From Crocodylus rhombifer (taxonomy: Eukaryota > Chordata > Crocodylia > Crocodylidae): a stretch of DNA of 64,000 bases. The DNA lies in assembly GCA_038503035.1 (NCBI GenBank), contig JAVSML010024622.1, forward strand, positions 919,097 to 983,096, in the 5' to 3' direction. The position numbers were made by a program, and so were the translations under genes. Below are positions 1 to 11,836 of the stretch, one piece after another; within the stretch, counting starts at the first letter, position 1, and the number at the start of each line of letters is the position of its first letter. The notes under the pieces are model-generated. The model worked only from the letters and a program-made list of their open reading frames with translations, ran no database searches and was not told the DNA's origin.

Positions 1-1458
1 AGCCCCAGCTTCAGGGTGGGTGCCTGATGGGGAAGTCATTGTGGAGGGGGTTTCTTGGAATGTATCCTTAAAAGACAAATGGGTGAATCCCACAAATCCT
101 TTCAGCCCTGTAAATGCTGATGCTAAATGTACCCGTGTCTGTGCTAAGCCCTGTTCCAGCATTACCACCTGAATGTTTGTACAGAGATATCTAGCACCCC
201 CCAGATTTGTGTTGGTGCGGGATGAGGATCTGAAATACCCCAGTGTCTGAGCAACCTAATTCACAGAGGTGGCAGAAAAAGTGCTTGGGGCAGGTCCCAG
301 ACATAGGAATGGGAGCCGGGAGGGAGATCAGCCTTGTGCTGTCAGGGGACCTGGCCTTCCTTCTTGGTTATGCCACTGACTTCTCATGGAGTGACCCTGC
401 TACTTTTGCAGTCACCCTAGCATCCCAGTATGATATAGAAGCATGAATGAACTTTGCTTTTCACAACACAAGACAAATTCTGTCCCTCACACAGTGCTAC
501 ATGAAAGCACTAAGAAATTAAGTGACTTATCCCAAGGCACAGGAAGCCCTGCCAGAGGTGAGGCCAACATGTTCTGAGATCCAGTCTGTTGCCTCAAACA
601 CTGCCCTTCCACTGAGTGTTGAAAAGCAGTTTGGGCTGTAGTTTGCAGGATAACAGAAAAATTCTTCTCTTGCAGGGTGTAAATGATGTGATTGAAAGAT
701 CCTAAACCTCTGTGACTCCTCTTAAATACTCTGTGCCAACCAGAAGTCCTCAACCATAGTATCTGCTTGTATACCAGAAGGCATGAGTTTCAAACCTCAG
801 ACTGTGCTAGGTACCCTGTTCAGGCTCTGAGCTCAGAGGTGGCTGGATGTGTTGATAGTCACATCACCTCCTTCTACACTAGGGAAACTAGTGTACCTTG
901 GGCAGACCTGAGATTTAACCTTTGACAGTAGTAGGTAGAAGCCACAGCCAGTTAGGGTTCCCATTGTGCTAAGCCCATTACAAGCATATAGTAAAAGACT
1001 AATATTTAACACCGCTTCACTCCAGAGCTGTCAGCTTTGGGTCCCCATCCTGCAGTGCAATATCACATGGGCAGGGGACTGCAGCAGAAGGGCACCTTAG
1101 TTCAAGACCAACTGCTACCTTGTGAATGAAGCTAACAAGTAGGGGCCGGCCAGAGGAAGTGTAACAGGTACATGAGCTTATTTCCTTTTGCTGTTTGTGG
1201 CAGAATTTATAACCACAGAGGATTTTTGTGTTCAGTCCTGCCTGGCTCTATGACTGAGAAGATGCCATTATTCATTTTAGAAATCACTTTTCTGATTTTT
1301 TTTAAATAATATCTGTAGCTAAGGTGCTTTCAGTTCACAGGTGAGTCTTCTGATGAATAGTCAGGCATTCTGTAAACTGAAATCAATAACCAGTTGGAAG
1401 CATACATTTCATTGGTGACATGCTTGTTTTTGTGTATGCTTGTTTTTGTTCCATCCAG
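1..1458. other. Non-coding flank or intron
   Basis: No exon, RNA gene or complete transposon could be supported here. If the exon at 1459 belongs to TATDN3, this is the intron before it. The first exon, which would encode the N-terminal HxH metal-binding motif of TatD proteins, was not found and is probably left of the window. Confidence 0.4.
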
Positions 1459-1532
1459 GCTGGAGTTCAAGCCTTTGTTTCCATGACAGAGCAGGTAAAT
1501 GAATTTGAGAGAGTGATCAGTCTAGCAGAAAG
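1459..1532 (+). CDS. TATDN3: TATDN3-like exon (early barrel segment)
   Basis: The exon follows acceptor ...ccatccag and ends at donor gttggt. It reads 24 codons plus two bases, AGVQAFVSMTEQVNEFERVI then SLAE(R). This matches the TatD strand-helix segment after the first metal-binding motif (…A-V-x-E…EFE…LSER). Phase is 0 at the start and 2 at the end. The donor is suboptimal. Confidence 0.55.
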
Positions 1533-4500
1533 GTTGGTTTTGCTATGTGCCTTTTCTCAGTACAAAGATGTCTTTTCTATCAAAGAAATAATAACCCACT
1601 TATCCCTTAAAACAACCCTTACCAGCACTTGTCCTATCTGGATCCCACAATGCTGTAGATTTTTACTCTCCTGACTTCACTCACAGAAAAAGGGAAACAG
1701 AGACATTAATTGATTGGCCACAATGTTGCTTGCCATCATGTCCAATTTCCCACCACCTGGCCTTTCTGAGTTCTCATTTATATCAGTGCCCAATGAGTAT
1801 AAAATACTCCTGTTCTGAACTGCTAGCATGTTACACTTACTACTAACTGGTATAAATAATAATTAGGCTACTAGTGTGGAATCAGGTCCTTATGAATCCA
1901 TGGCAGAGCCAGGAATGGCACCTGTGGTTTTAACTCTTAGGCTTGGCCTACACTACAAAGCTTGCTGGCAAAGCTATGCTGATGCAGCATTTCACAACCC
2001 ATGTGTCATGACCCAAAAGTGGGTCACAAGAATATATGAAACGATTGGAAACAAACTTGGATCAACAAACTTTAAAGATCAATTCTCCTTTAAAGGAGAA
2101 AAATGTGGGAAACACTGGGGTTTCCCTTGCAGGCTGGCAGAGTTCCACTCTGGGCATGTGTGGGGCTGGGGCTTGGGCATGTGGGGCAGTGGGTTGGGAG
2201 TGAGGGGGACTGGGCTGAGATTGGACATCAATGTTTACAAATCAGTCCTGGTGCAAAAAAGGTTGAGAACCACTGGATTAGGGGACCATCAGACCTTTTA
2301 CCAACTTAACTGTTCCAAGAAACCTCCCCCTTCACAACATCTACACATAGTGATACCAACAGAGAAGGGCTCCTGACCACAGAGCTCCTGTTGGTCAAGG
2401 AGATGGAGTGGCAAAACTAGTAGGAAATTTCCAGATGCCGTTATGTGCTGCACCTCCACCTAGGGACTTTGTCAGCAGAGCTAGGTGGCCAGTAGCCAGT
2501 AGAGAAACGTCCTGAGACTTGTGCCTTGTCCACTGGCCTTTTATGATTTAATGCTAAGGTTTTGGTATCTGTATGCTTAAAACAACAGGGGGGAATGAGT
2601 CAGATCTATAGGCTTGCATGCTAGTGTGCCTGCTAATGAAAATGTGAACAAGCCAAGTCTGAAAAAAGGAAACAATAAGATGATGTGGTACATGCGCTCT
2701 CAGGGGCCTGCAGGCAACCCCTAACTCCTCTTCTTCCAAGGAAGCAACATGATTGGAAGATACAATGTTTGGGTTACCTATTTTGCAGGACCTCATTGCC
2801 CAGAGCTGTTAATTGCTATCTGACACCTACGGATATGGAATAAAGGGGGTTAGGCTTTGTACTTGAAATAAAATATACTTGAAATAAAAAGTCTGCAGGG
2901 TTTTACTGGGGGCTGCACACAAGCAGTTAAAAGTAGAGTTAGACTTCTAGTCAGCTGTGGTATTTGCTCTATAGCAAGATACTTCTGTTGTGACACAGGA
3001 AATCAAGATAAATTTATTCTTGGATGGGTGCTGGGGAAGATTACATATCTATATCCTCTCTTGTAAGGAAAAACAGACTACAGTGTTGTCTCTCTAAACA
3101 GAGTTGTTGAATACAAATGAACCTAACGGTTGGTTTTGACTTATTCCTTATAGATAAAAATTGATGCAGTGTAACAGGCTAACACAGAAAATCTGCTTTA
3201 TGAAAGGCAGAAGTTAGAGCAGGGTGGCATGTTAGAGACTCAATGGTTCAGAGAGCCATAAGATGTCATATGCAACAGCCAACTTTATCAAATGCTAAAG
3301 TCAGAAGCACCTCTGTGCTTTACGAAAATAATTGTTTACTGCATTGGTGTGAGAGAAACAATGATTTGAAAGGCATCTGTAGGCATAGGGGTAAAACTGT
3401 TTTTCTTCGTCTAGAAAAGCAAAGGAAAAATCCTGGAAATATCAAGACAGCAAAGATTCATTTTCAACTTATTTTTTCACATGTGTGCATGTATGAATCA
3501 TGTGTACAAAGAGAGACTGGCAGCCTGGGAGACTGGAAACCTCCCTCTATCCATAATATGGGGTATCAGGAGACATTGTTTTACAATGTCCTGCCAGAGT
3601 ATCTCAGTCCTGGCTTTAAGCTCATCTCCAGATAAAAAGTGTACCATTTCAATCAGCAGCTCTGGGCACCAGCTGAGGCGGGACCAGAATCCCTCTTGGG
3701 AGCCTTTACCTCCAGGGGCAACCCTTCACTGCCCCTGCCCAGCTGTAGGAGGAGTCTCACACTCAGCAGTGCATCTGGGGGTGGGGGCCAAGCAGAATGA
3801 TACTGCTCCCAACCTAGGGATTTTTTTCTCACAGCAGGAACAGCCCTGCATCTAGTAGCATATCTGGGAGGACTGGAGCAAAGGAAACCCCCCAGAGCAG
3901 CTCCCACAGGACTGCTATGCTGGACTCCCTTTCTGCTGCTGTTGCCTGGCCTACCCCACCCCTGCCCTGGGTGCTGAATTACCTTGCTACACCTCTGACA
4001 GGTATAGGTAACTGATCCAACTTCTCTTAGCATGACTGCAGTGCTATTGATCTGAAAGAGCTTTATAGTGGTCCACAAATTAGCTGCACACCCTCCTTGA
4101 GTGCGACCCTAATCCCTTTCTTTTACCAATCTGCTGCTATATTTTCTGCTTCCTTTCCTGTCCTCCCTGTCTGATCCAGTGCTCTCATTTCTGCTTTCTG
4201 CCCTATCTGATGCTGTACTGCTTGTCCCTTCCCCAATCTGCCACATGCCACACACACAGGCTACACACAGGGTACCATATGTGGCACCTGTGTTGCTGGT
4301 TGCCCCCCTCCTCCCTCAGTCTAGCCGTTCCTACACAGGAAGGAGATTACTGGTATACAGTATATCCCCTCCAAAGAATAATGCTACCGGTGAATAGGTA
4401 CACGTCTCATTGACAGGAATGAAAACTGGTGCCAAAATTATGCATAGATCAGGCTTTTGAGAGTGTGCATAGAGGTGAAAGGATAGTTCCATTGTCATGG

Positions 4501-6000
4501 GCCCTTCAGTCCCAGTGGCTTTGGTGGGAATGACAATGAAGCCAATCAGTGCTGCTGGTGGGTGCTCTCTGTCACTGTCATGGCATACTTTGGGGTCCAT
4601 CTGATTCAGAGCAGAGCACAAGGACACCACAGTGTAACTATCCAGGTGATCAGGAAGAGTTCCCAGTGCTGTCCTTTCTACTCCATTTCTCCTGTCTGTT
4701 AGCTCCTGATTATGTCTCTTATGCCCTGTTTTTATTTACATTAAAGTTTAGCACAGGCCCTTTGTTCTGTCTGCAGCATACCTCATATTATGTCTGCTTT
4801 TTTTTCTCGGAGACATAAAGAAGGCTATTTGGTATCCAAAATCTCCCAACTACACAATTAGTCCAATAAAAGATATCACCCATAAAAATCTTTGCCTCTT
4901 GCATTGTTCCTGGACCAACCTTCTACCTTTGCTACCATAGGAAGTCCATTCTGTGCTTAGCCACTAGAGGGCACCATGTGATTAAGAGGCTCATGATTTC
5001 CCCTTAGATACCACAAGGATACCTTTCATTTTAGAGCAGCTTTTGCACTTCACGAATACAGCTTTGATTAATCTCAGCAGGCATGTGGGTGAAGATTGCA
5101 GCAGAGAAGAGGACACATTGGGCTGTTTGTCCTCAGAGGAGGGTAGATAACGTTCCCAGTGTGGTCCTGGCTGGTGCAGTCCTGCCACTACTAGAGGTAG
5201 CCTTAGTCTTTGATGTAGGATTCCTTTGGAGACTTGCTGGTAGATGCTGACGTGAGGAGGTGCTGAATCAGCATAACCTCTCGATATCATGACCAAGCCT
5301 CCTCCCTTAGTCTGCTCTTTGCAATAGCTGGACCATGTGGCTGACTCTGACCTCCAGCAGAATGGAAATGAAAGCGTACAGTGACACTATGCAAGAGGTT
5401 AGGACAGGAGGTGCTGAAAAAAAAGATTCATCCATTGGAAATTGCAGTGACAGCTTGTAAAAAAATTGCCCTCTGTTCTTTAATGGTTTGAAGTGGTCTC
5501 CAGCTAAGCTATAGGTTTCCTTTGAAAGATGGCCCCTTGAGCACCACAGTGGTTCTGGAAGAGCCTGTAACTCTTGTTTACTTCTCTAAAAGATACAAGT
5601 GCTTAGCTCTTCTTAGGGTTTGGCTTTCTGTTTCAGTTTGCAAGACTGGCCAAAACTGCACCCAGTTCATGGCAGCAGTCCTGACAAGCTTGCTCTTGGG
5701 CAGGCTCTTGTAGTGGCTCAGGACTTGCTGTCCCTTAGCAATTACTATGAGTGCCTGGAAGAGCAAATCTCTTTCTTTTCCTTCTGAATAAGCCCTGGTA
5801 AAAAATGGTCAGCTAAGTATTACAGCAGCCATAATTAGAATTATATGTTGAATTGCCTCTGTTCTATGGCACTGCTGTCACTATGATGCTAGCATGTCCA
5901 ACTTTGCACTTCGGTTTACAATTCAAGTTATAAAGCAGTACAAACTTTGTATAAGATTTTATTTTCCTTGATTTTACCAAACAAAGTATTTGAACTGCAG
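1533..6000 (+). other. TATDN3: Intronic stretch with old interspersed repeats
   Basis: No exon was found; the TATDN3 exon carrying the LGVHP loop should lie here but I could not locate it. The segment from about 1940 to 2276 ends in gttgagaaccactgg and contains a gacccaaaagtgggtc core, as in hAT-type MITEs. About 3169-3260 matches part of the repeat at 49,505-49,690 (shared gcagggtggcat … cataag). The rest is unassigned. Confidence 0.4.
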
Positions 6001-6077
6001 CTGGTTTATTCTGGGGCTTGGAACCTGCCTATCTGCTCTTTCAGAAGCACAAAGACAAGTTGGTGGCTATTGAAGAG
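6001..6077 (+). CDS. TATDN3: TATDN3-like exon (helix before the GE-x-GLD motif)
   Basis: The acceptor is ...gaactgcag after a T-rich tract. The exon is two bases plus 25 codons and ends ...KHKDKLVAIEE before gtaaca. It matches the family segment that ends AIGE, whose Glu helps bind metal. That Glu is kept, but the preceding Gly is Glu here. It joins in phase 0 to the exon at 8221. Confidence 0.55.
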
Positions 6078-6180
6078 GTAACACATATTCATTCTTTTAA
6101 AAATAATCCTGGTTTACTTGAGTCTTCCACTGTTTTGATCTGATGGTCTATGTAATACATTTCTATGTGTGTTTTATAGA

Positions 6181-6220
6181 GCGGATATTTCTATCTATAG
6201 ATATCTATAGATAGAAATAA
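6181..6220. repeat. Short ATCT/AGAT palindrome
   Basis: A tract of tatctatag and ctatagata units forms a near-perfect palindrome just left of the CR1 tail. It is probably a simple-repeat expansion. Confidence 0.5.
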
Positions 6221-6248
6221 CACTGAGATTTAAAACAAAAATATTTTA

Positions 6249-7895
6249 TAGATTTCATAGACATTTGGGCTGGAAGGGACCCTGGAGGATCATCAAGTCC
6301 AGTCCCCTGCCCCAGAGGCAGGAAGTGAGCAGGGATCATAGGATCCCAGCAAGATAAGCATCCAAATGTGTCTTGAAGGCATGCAAAGTGTGTGCTTGAA
6401 CCACCTCCAGCGGCAGGCTATTCCAGACCTTGGGGGCTCGGACAGTGAAGAAGTTCTTTCTTATGTCCAGCCTGAATTGGTCGCGGCAGAGTTTGTGACC
6501 GGTTGATCTTGTAATCCCTTCGGGCGCCCTGGTGAACAGACGTTCTCCCAGATCCTGATGAGCACACCTGATAAACTTAGAGGTGGCCACCAGATCACCC
6601 TTGAGCCTGCGCTTTTCCAGGCTGACGTGTCCCATAGCTCTCAGCCTGTTGTCGTAAGGTCTGTTTTCCTGACCTGATCATGCACATGGCTCTCCTCTGC
6701 ACCCTCTCAAGTTTCTCCACATCCTTTTTGAATTGTGGAGCCCAAAACTAGACACAGTACTCCAGCTGCAGCCTCACCAAGGCCGAGTACAATGGGAGAA
6801 TGATGTCCTGGGATTTGCTTGAGAAGCATCTATGGATGAAAGCCAGCGTTTTGCTTGCTTTACTAGCCACAGCATCACACTGAAGGCTGATGTTCATCTT
6901 GTGGTCAACCATGACCCCCAAGTCCCTTTCATCTGTAGTGCTAACCAGCGTAGCACTACCGAGCCTATAAGCATGCTGCAGGTTTTTCCTCCCAAGGTGG
7001 AGAACCTTGCACTTTTTGGTGTTGAACACCATCAGGTTCTCATCCGCCCATTTCATGAGCCTGTCAAGATCCACCTGGATCACCCTCCTGTCCTCAGGTG
7101 TGGATGCTTTACCCCAGAGTTTGGTGTCATCGGCAAACTTGGCCAGTCCGCTTCTGACACTAATGTCCACATCACTGATGTAGTTGTTAAACAGTATAGG
7201 CCCTAGGACAGAGCCTTGTGGGACCTCACTGGTCACAGCGCACCAAGATGATTGGCTCCCGTCAACCACCACCCTCTGGGTCCTACCATGGAACCAATTC
7301 CTCAGCCAGCGGATCGTGGTGAGGTCGAGGCCGCAGTTAGCCAGCTTAGCTAAGAGGTGATCGTGGGATGCCAGATTGAAGGCTTTTTTAAAGTCAAGAT
7401 ATACAATGTTGATCTCTTCCCCCTTGTCCAGGTGATAAGTCACCTGGTCATAAAAGGAAATGAGATTGGTCAAGCCAGACCTACATGCAACAAACCCATG
7501 CTGGGTATCCCTCAGGATATTGCCTTCAGCTAGTCTGTTAAGGATGGCCTCCTTTATAATCTTTTCCAAGATCTTCCCCAGGATAGAGGTCAGGCTGATG
7601 GGCCTGTAGTTTGCCAGATCTACTTTCCTCCCTTTCTTGAAGATAGGCATGACATTGGCCTTCTTCCAGTCATCGGGCACTTCACCAGAGTGTCAGGAAC
7701 TATCAAAGATCTGTGCCAGGGGCTGAGCTATGATGCTTGCCAACTCCTTGAGTACCCTTGGGTGTAACCCATCAGGGCCAGGTGACCTGAAGGTATCCAG
7801 CCTGTCAAGGTGTTCCTTCACAAGGTCAGCTTCGATGGAGCTGAAAAATATTCTCCTGATTGATTTTGATGGCAGGAGAAAATTATCTATCATGA
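6249..7895 (-). mobile_element. CR1 LINE, 5'-truncated, decayed reverse transcriptase
   Basis: On the minus strand this encodes CR1 reverse transcriptase: the finger motif PDGLHPRVLKELA (about 7765), then DWKKANVMPIFKKGRK, YRPISLTSILGK, CRSGLTNLISFYDQV, the FADD catalytic box and the C-terminal LEYC region. The 3' end carries the CR1 tail (tcatagatttcatagac on the plus strand at 6249). Lesions include an in-frame TGA near 7690 between two segments of the same frame, a TAG near 6745, and frame loss over 6640-6740. The element is truncated before the endonuclease. It lies antisense in the presumed TATDN3 intron. Confidence 0.9.
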
Positions 7896-8220
7896 GTGGT
7901 TATTGGACATTTTTGAGGTTCTGCTAGACTTCTCCAACAAGAACAGGAGTAGGGAGTCTGGGTGAGCTATTGTAGTCATCTTTATTAGCATGGGGAAATC
8001 TTAAGATTCTAAGATTAACAAGATATGACCTTCTATGGTTTAAAACAATCCTATGTGCCTCATATTGTACCTTACATATAAAGATTACTCTGGCTTTTAC
8101 TCTTGTGTTTCAGTTGTCATGGGTTTTGCTAGTGCCTCACTTGAAGATTCAATTGGCAAAAGCATTGGAATTTCTAGGCGTTTTGAAGGGGACACTATAC
8201 TTTGTTGATTTTCTTTGCAG

Positions 8221-8327
8221 ATTGGGCTAGATTTCACTCTATGGCTTGTGCCCACCTCTCTGCAACATGAAGAACAGCAGAAAGTCTTTGCAGCTGGATA
8301 TAGCCAAACAGCCTATAGACTGCTAAT
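8221..8327 (+). CDS. TATDN3: TATDN3-like exon with GLDF motif
   Basis: A strong acceptor (gttgattttctttgcag) precedes IGLDFT...QHEEQQKVF, and a good donor (gtgagt) follows. IGLDF and EEQ match the conserved TatD GLDF…EEQ segment. After EEQQKV the reading frame no longer matches. A neighbouring frame reads QLDIAKQ, as expected of the family, and the original frame matches again at the end, so a pair of nearby indels is likely. Length is 107 nt, which keeps phase with the next exon. Confidence 0.55.
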
Positions 8328-9735
8328 GTGAGTCAGAGGCCTTTCAAATAAAATATTTCTTACACATAAATCTTAACTAAAGTTCAGCACCTCTCTCCCA
8401 AATTGCTGCTCAGCAGCTGTCTCTCAAAGAGCATTAGAAATTGTTTGAAGTTTAAAATTTAATTCAAATAGTCAATGGTGTAAGAGAAAAAAAACATAAA
8501 ATCCTAAAGAGCCATTTTCATCTGGGAAGACCAAATATATGTGAGAAGAATAGGAGAGAATGCTCCTTTCTAACTACACCATCATTAAAGGGTGGGAGTT
8601 TTGCTGACATTTCTTCTTAAAGATGAATTATTGTACATCATTATTGTACATGATGAGTTTCATTTGTGTATGCTTTATCTGTTAGATGAGAACTGAGGTC
8701 AGCTCCCCAAATAAAACCCAATTAGATTTCAGATCTGTATTCCTCCAAAACTTCCTTTTATGTCACAGTCATTCACAAAAGAAGTCCAAGGGTAAAACTT
8801 TGTTCCCATTGAAATGAATGGCAAAACACCCATTGACTTCAGTAGGGCCGGGGCTTTGTGGAGAGAGGGTTTTGTCACTGATTTTGGTGGAAGCAGAACC
8901 TGGCACCTGCACTGCAGCATCATCCCTCTTATCTCGTCCTCTCACCTAAAACCCCTTTTGTCCAAATTCAGGTTTTATCCATTTATAGGGAAGAACTCTT
9001 CCTCCTGTGCAAACTGTTTATTGGAATAATTTCTGTGGCTCAGATTTTGATTTGGGCTACACTGGTTTTATACTAGCATAAATTAGATCGGTACCCCAGC
9101 CCCTCCCTCTTATGATTTTCTACAGTACTTGAGGTGCAAGCAGTTGGGGGTAATTAGAAATAAACTATTGGAGATTTTATGTTTAATATCATGAGACAAA
9201 TATTAACATCAAGGAGCAGAAAGACCCGGACTGTAATGATCATCTCTATGCTGCTTTTATTGCTACCCCGTGGCATTTAGCTCAGGTTGGAAAGAGAGTA
9301 ACAGCAGTTGTGTGAATAAGTGCCACACCTGTTGTGCTTGAGGGACTAGGCAGCAGAATCTAAACAAATCCAGTACAATCCAAACCATTAAGAATGTGTG
9401 TCCTAAAATCTTGGAAACGGAAGACAAATGAGAAAAATAAAGGAACAGAATATAAACATGTCTCTAGCAGTGATCACACTGGGAAAAACATCTTTAGAAA
9501 AATAATGGACCAAACCCCCCATTAGGACAGTTTAAATGCTCCAGGGAGGTCAGGGGTAGGAGGAAGAATGTCTCAGTACTGAGGAGACCTCAGCTGAAGT
9601 ATTGTCAGTTTACTCTATTTGAATCCCATGCACGTGGCCCAGGAGATAAAATGGGTGATGTGGTTGAGGGAGAGGGGCTCTGGTGGTCATGCTTTCAATA
9701 TTTGTTTTCCTAAAGTATGTGTTTGTCTTGAGCAG
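8328..9735 (+). other. TATDN3: Intron-like stretch
   Basis: No gene or complete element was recognised. Bases 8318-8400 resemble 14,138-14,216 (see findings). A short interspersed-repeat fragment (cattgacttcagtagg) is near 8830. Confidence 0.4.
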
Positions 9736-9790
9736 AAATGCTCATTCTCCATCAGCAGGAAGACAAGCTGTTGCTTTTCTTAAGGAGCAA
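9736..9790 (+). CDS. TATDN3: TATDN3-like exon with HSxSAGR motif
   Basis: The acceptor is gtttgtcttgagcag. The exon reads one base plus NAHSPSAGRQAVAFLKEQ, matching the TatD segment in which a His and a nearby Arg line the metal site. The His is kept; the expected Arg after HS is Pro. The donor is gttaat. Relative to the next exon one base is missing, which would shift the frame on splicing. Confidence 0.6.
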
Positions 9791-11366
9791 GTTAATTCAT
9801 GCTGCCCCTTCTGAACAAAGTATTTGTACTGTGCCTATTTTTAAAAGAAGAGATAATTACTCTCAGGTTTTTCTCCTAAATTAATTTTACATTGATGTAG
9901 TGTAGTTTACTGATCTACCAATGCAACTGAGTAGAATTGAACCTTTTGTCTCAGTTTACCAGTTGGTAAGGTGCGGATAATGCTTACCTCGTGCATATGT
10001 CTTAGGATTTAGTTCATTTACGTCCGTAGAGGTTAACGGAAGATGAAGTGGCACTGCTAAGCAAACGTGCATTGTCCTCAGGGAATGGCAGTGTCTGACT
10101 AATTTTTGCAAAATAGAAAACTTGTGATGAAATGCAAAATTGTTTCTTTTTTTGGTAGTGAACAAAGCTCTGTCTCTACCTCTGTCTCCTACCACCCTCC
10201 CCTTTGAATGGAAACAAGAAGAATACAGTTTCAAGATAGTTTTATTTCTCTTCTCTGCACATCTTTGTGCGCCAATTTGGCCTGCTTGTTAGAGAAACAT
10301 GTATTTTAAATTATTTTTAAAAATACATCTAGATTGTTTTTAAAAGTAAACAGTTTTAGAGACAGCAGGACAGGGACTGGATAACTACAGTGACAGGTGG
10401 GCTTCTCTGTGGAAAATCTTCATGGAACTTTTGATCTTCAGTTATGGCCTCTTGCATCAGAAACATGGTGAGCTCCTGCAGCGCTCCCTTCACTGGAAGG
10501 GAGTCGTGTCTTACCTGTCCTAGCTCTCTTCACACTCTGGAGGCAGCTGCTGCTGCATCTGAAGCTCGATCTTGCACCAACTGCAGCAGGGGGCACTGGA
10601 ATGCCCCCTCTTTTCCTCCAGGACTCCAAGAGTCTTTGCCATGACCACTGCAGCCCAGCCATAGAAGCTGGACAGCCCTGCACCCAGGAGTATATGGGGT
10701 CGAGGTGTCAAATGAAATAGAGCCCTTCCCAGGAATTCTGCCATGTGAGGTGCAGCTCCTTGCCCAGTGGTATGTGGGGGAGGGAGGCGAATGAGGCACC
10801 AGGGTCCAGTCCTGTAGCAACAAAGTTTGGCCCCCAGGGCAGAGTCCTCAGCAGCAGCCTGCCCTCACTCCATGCACAGATCGGGGGCATATGACCCCCA
10901 ACTTACCCAGGAGTACATGCAGTGGTGGGAGCTGCCTTTCCCCTGTGCCCCCCGAAATGAGCCATTCACGGCTCTGTCCCATGCCCTGCCCCAGCCGGGC
11001 AGCAGTTGTTGGCGTCCCTTTGCTTTGATGCCTGGGGCGGTCACCTCACTCACGCCCCCGCCCTTGCTACGACACTGCCTTTGGGAAGCCTATGCCATAG
11101 GGTTACTGCAGCTAGTGTGTGGCATTTAACTGCAGCAGCCCTGGAGCAACTCCCTGTCCATCCCCCGCCAGTTACTGTTTGGAATGGCCCAGGCATAGAC
11201 TGATTGATAAGAGTTACAGCTGACGGCTTTCTGGAGTCAGATGTGAAATGAATTCAGGACTAGGCACCAGCCCTGCATTTCAAAAAAGAAAATAGTGGTC
11301 CAAACCCTTACGCTGACACCATTGAACTATGAACCAAAAGAGATAGTTAGCTGCGTTTATCTGTAG
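9791..11366. other. Non-coding stretch
   Basis: No exon was supported. About 10,440-11,200 is GC-rich with several small chance ORFs on both strands. None resembles a protein or has convincing splice sites. Confidence 0.4.
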
Positions 11367-11620
11367 CAATGATTTTCAGCCCTTTTAGACTCAGAACAGC
11401 CCCTTGAAAAGTGCCAGCTCTCAGGTTTCACTTCTTATTGGACTACAGGAAAATATTAGGGCAATTCTTCTGTTACAAAGAACCCTGAAAGAACACAACA
11501 GGTCAGAATGGTTTTAACACTATGGATTCCTATTTGAAATCTCTGGGTTTATTTATGAATCATGTTTGCACATTGGACAATGCTAATATTGTGCTGTTGC
11601 ACTCTGGTTGAGAATCACTG
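11367..11620. mobile_element. hAT-like MITE, 254 bp
   Basis: The ends form inverted repeats: the left end is CAATGATTTTCAGCC and the right end, reverse-complemented, is CAGTGATTCTCAACC (12 of 15 match). The CAGTGxTTCTCAA start is typical of hAT non-autonomous elements. Flanking octamers atctgtag (11,359-11,366) and gtctgaag (11,621-11,628) agree at 6 of 8 positions, as expected of a decayed 8-bp target duplication. A related, less complete copy lies at about 52,784-53,010. Confidence 0.65.
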
Positions 11621-11723
11621 GTCTGAAGTCAGGCAGAAAACAGGGTAGAGTTGCACCTGTGAAATTACTACAACCTGGATGTAGGTTTTTTTAAGCTCTT
11701 TGGGTTTCTTCTGTGAGCAGCAG

Positions 11724-11836
11724 GTATGCAGAATGCATTGTTTCATAACTTTGCTGGCAAGCTGTCTGTTGTGCTGCAAGGAGTACAAGCTAACTTTTGT
11801 TTTTCTTTTCCTGCAAATATCATAAAGAATGACCAA
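11724..11836 (+). CDS. TATDN3: TATDN3-like exon with xHxFxG motif
   Basis: The acceptor is gtgagcagcag and the donor a consensus gtaagt. The 113-nt exon is two bases plus 37 codons, including NALFHNFAGKLSVVLQGV and ending ANIIKNDQ. It matches the family's LHxFDG segment and the following strand. The metal-binding His is kept and the Asp of FDG is Ala. It needs one base from the previous exon, which the visible donor does not supply. Confidence 0.6.

Noticed and set aside
3243..4078. 130-141 codon ORFs on both strands
   Set aside because: No protein resemblance, no splice sites that fit, and the frames on opposite strands overlap.
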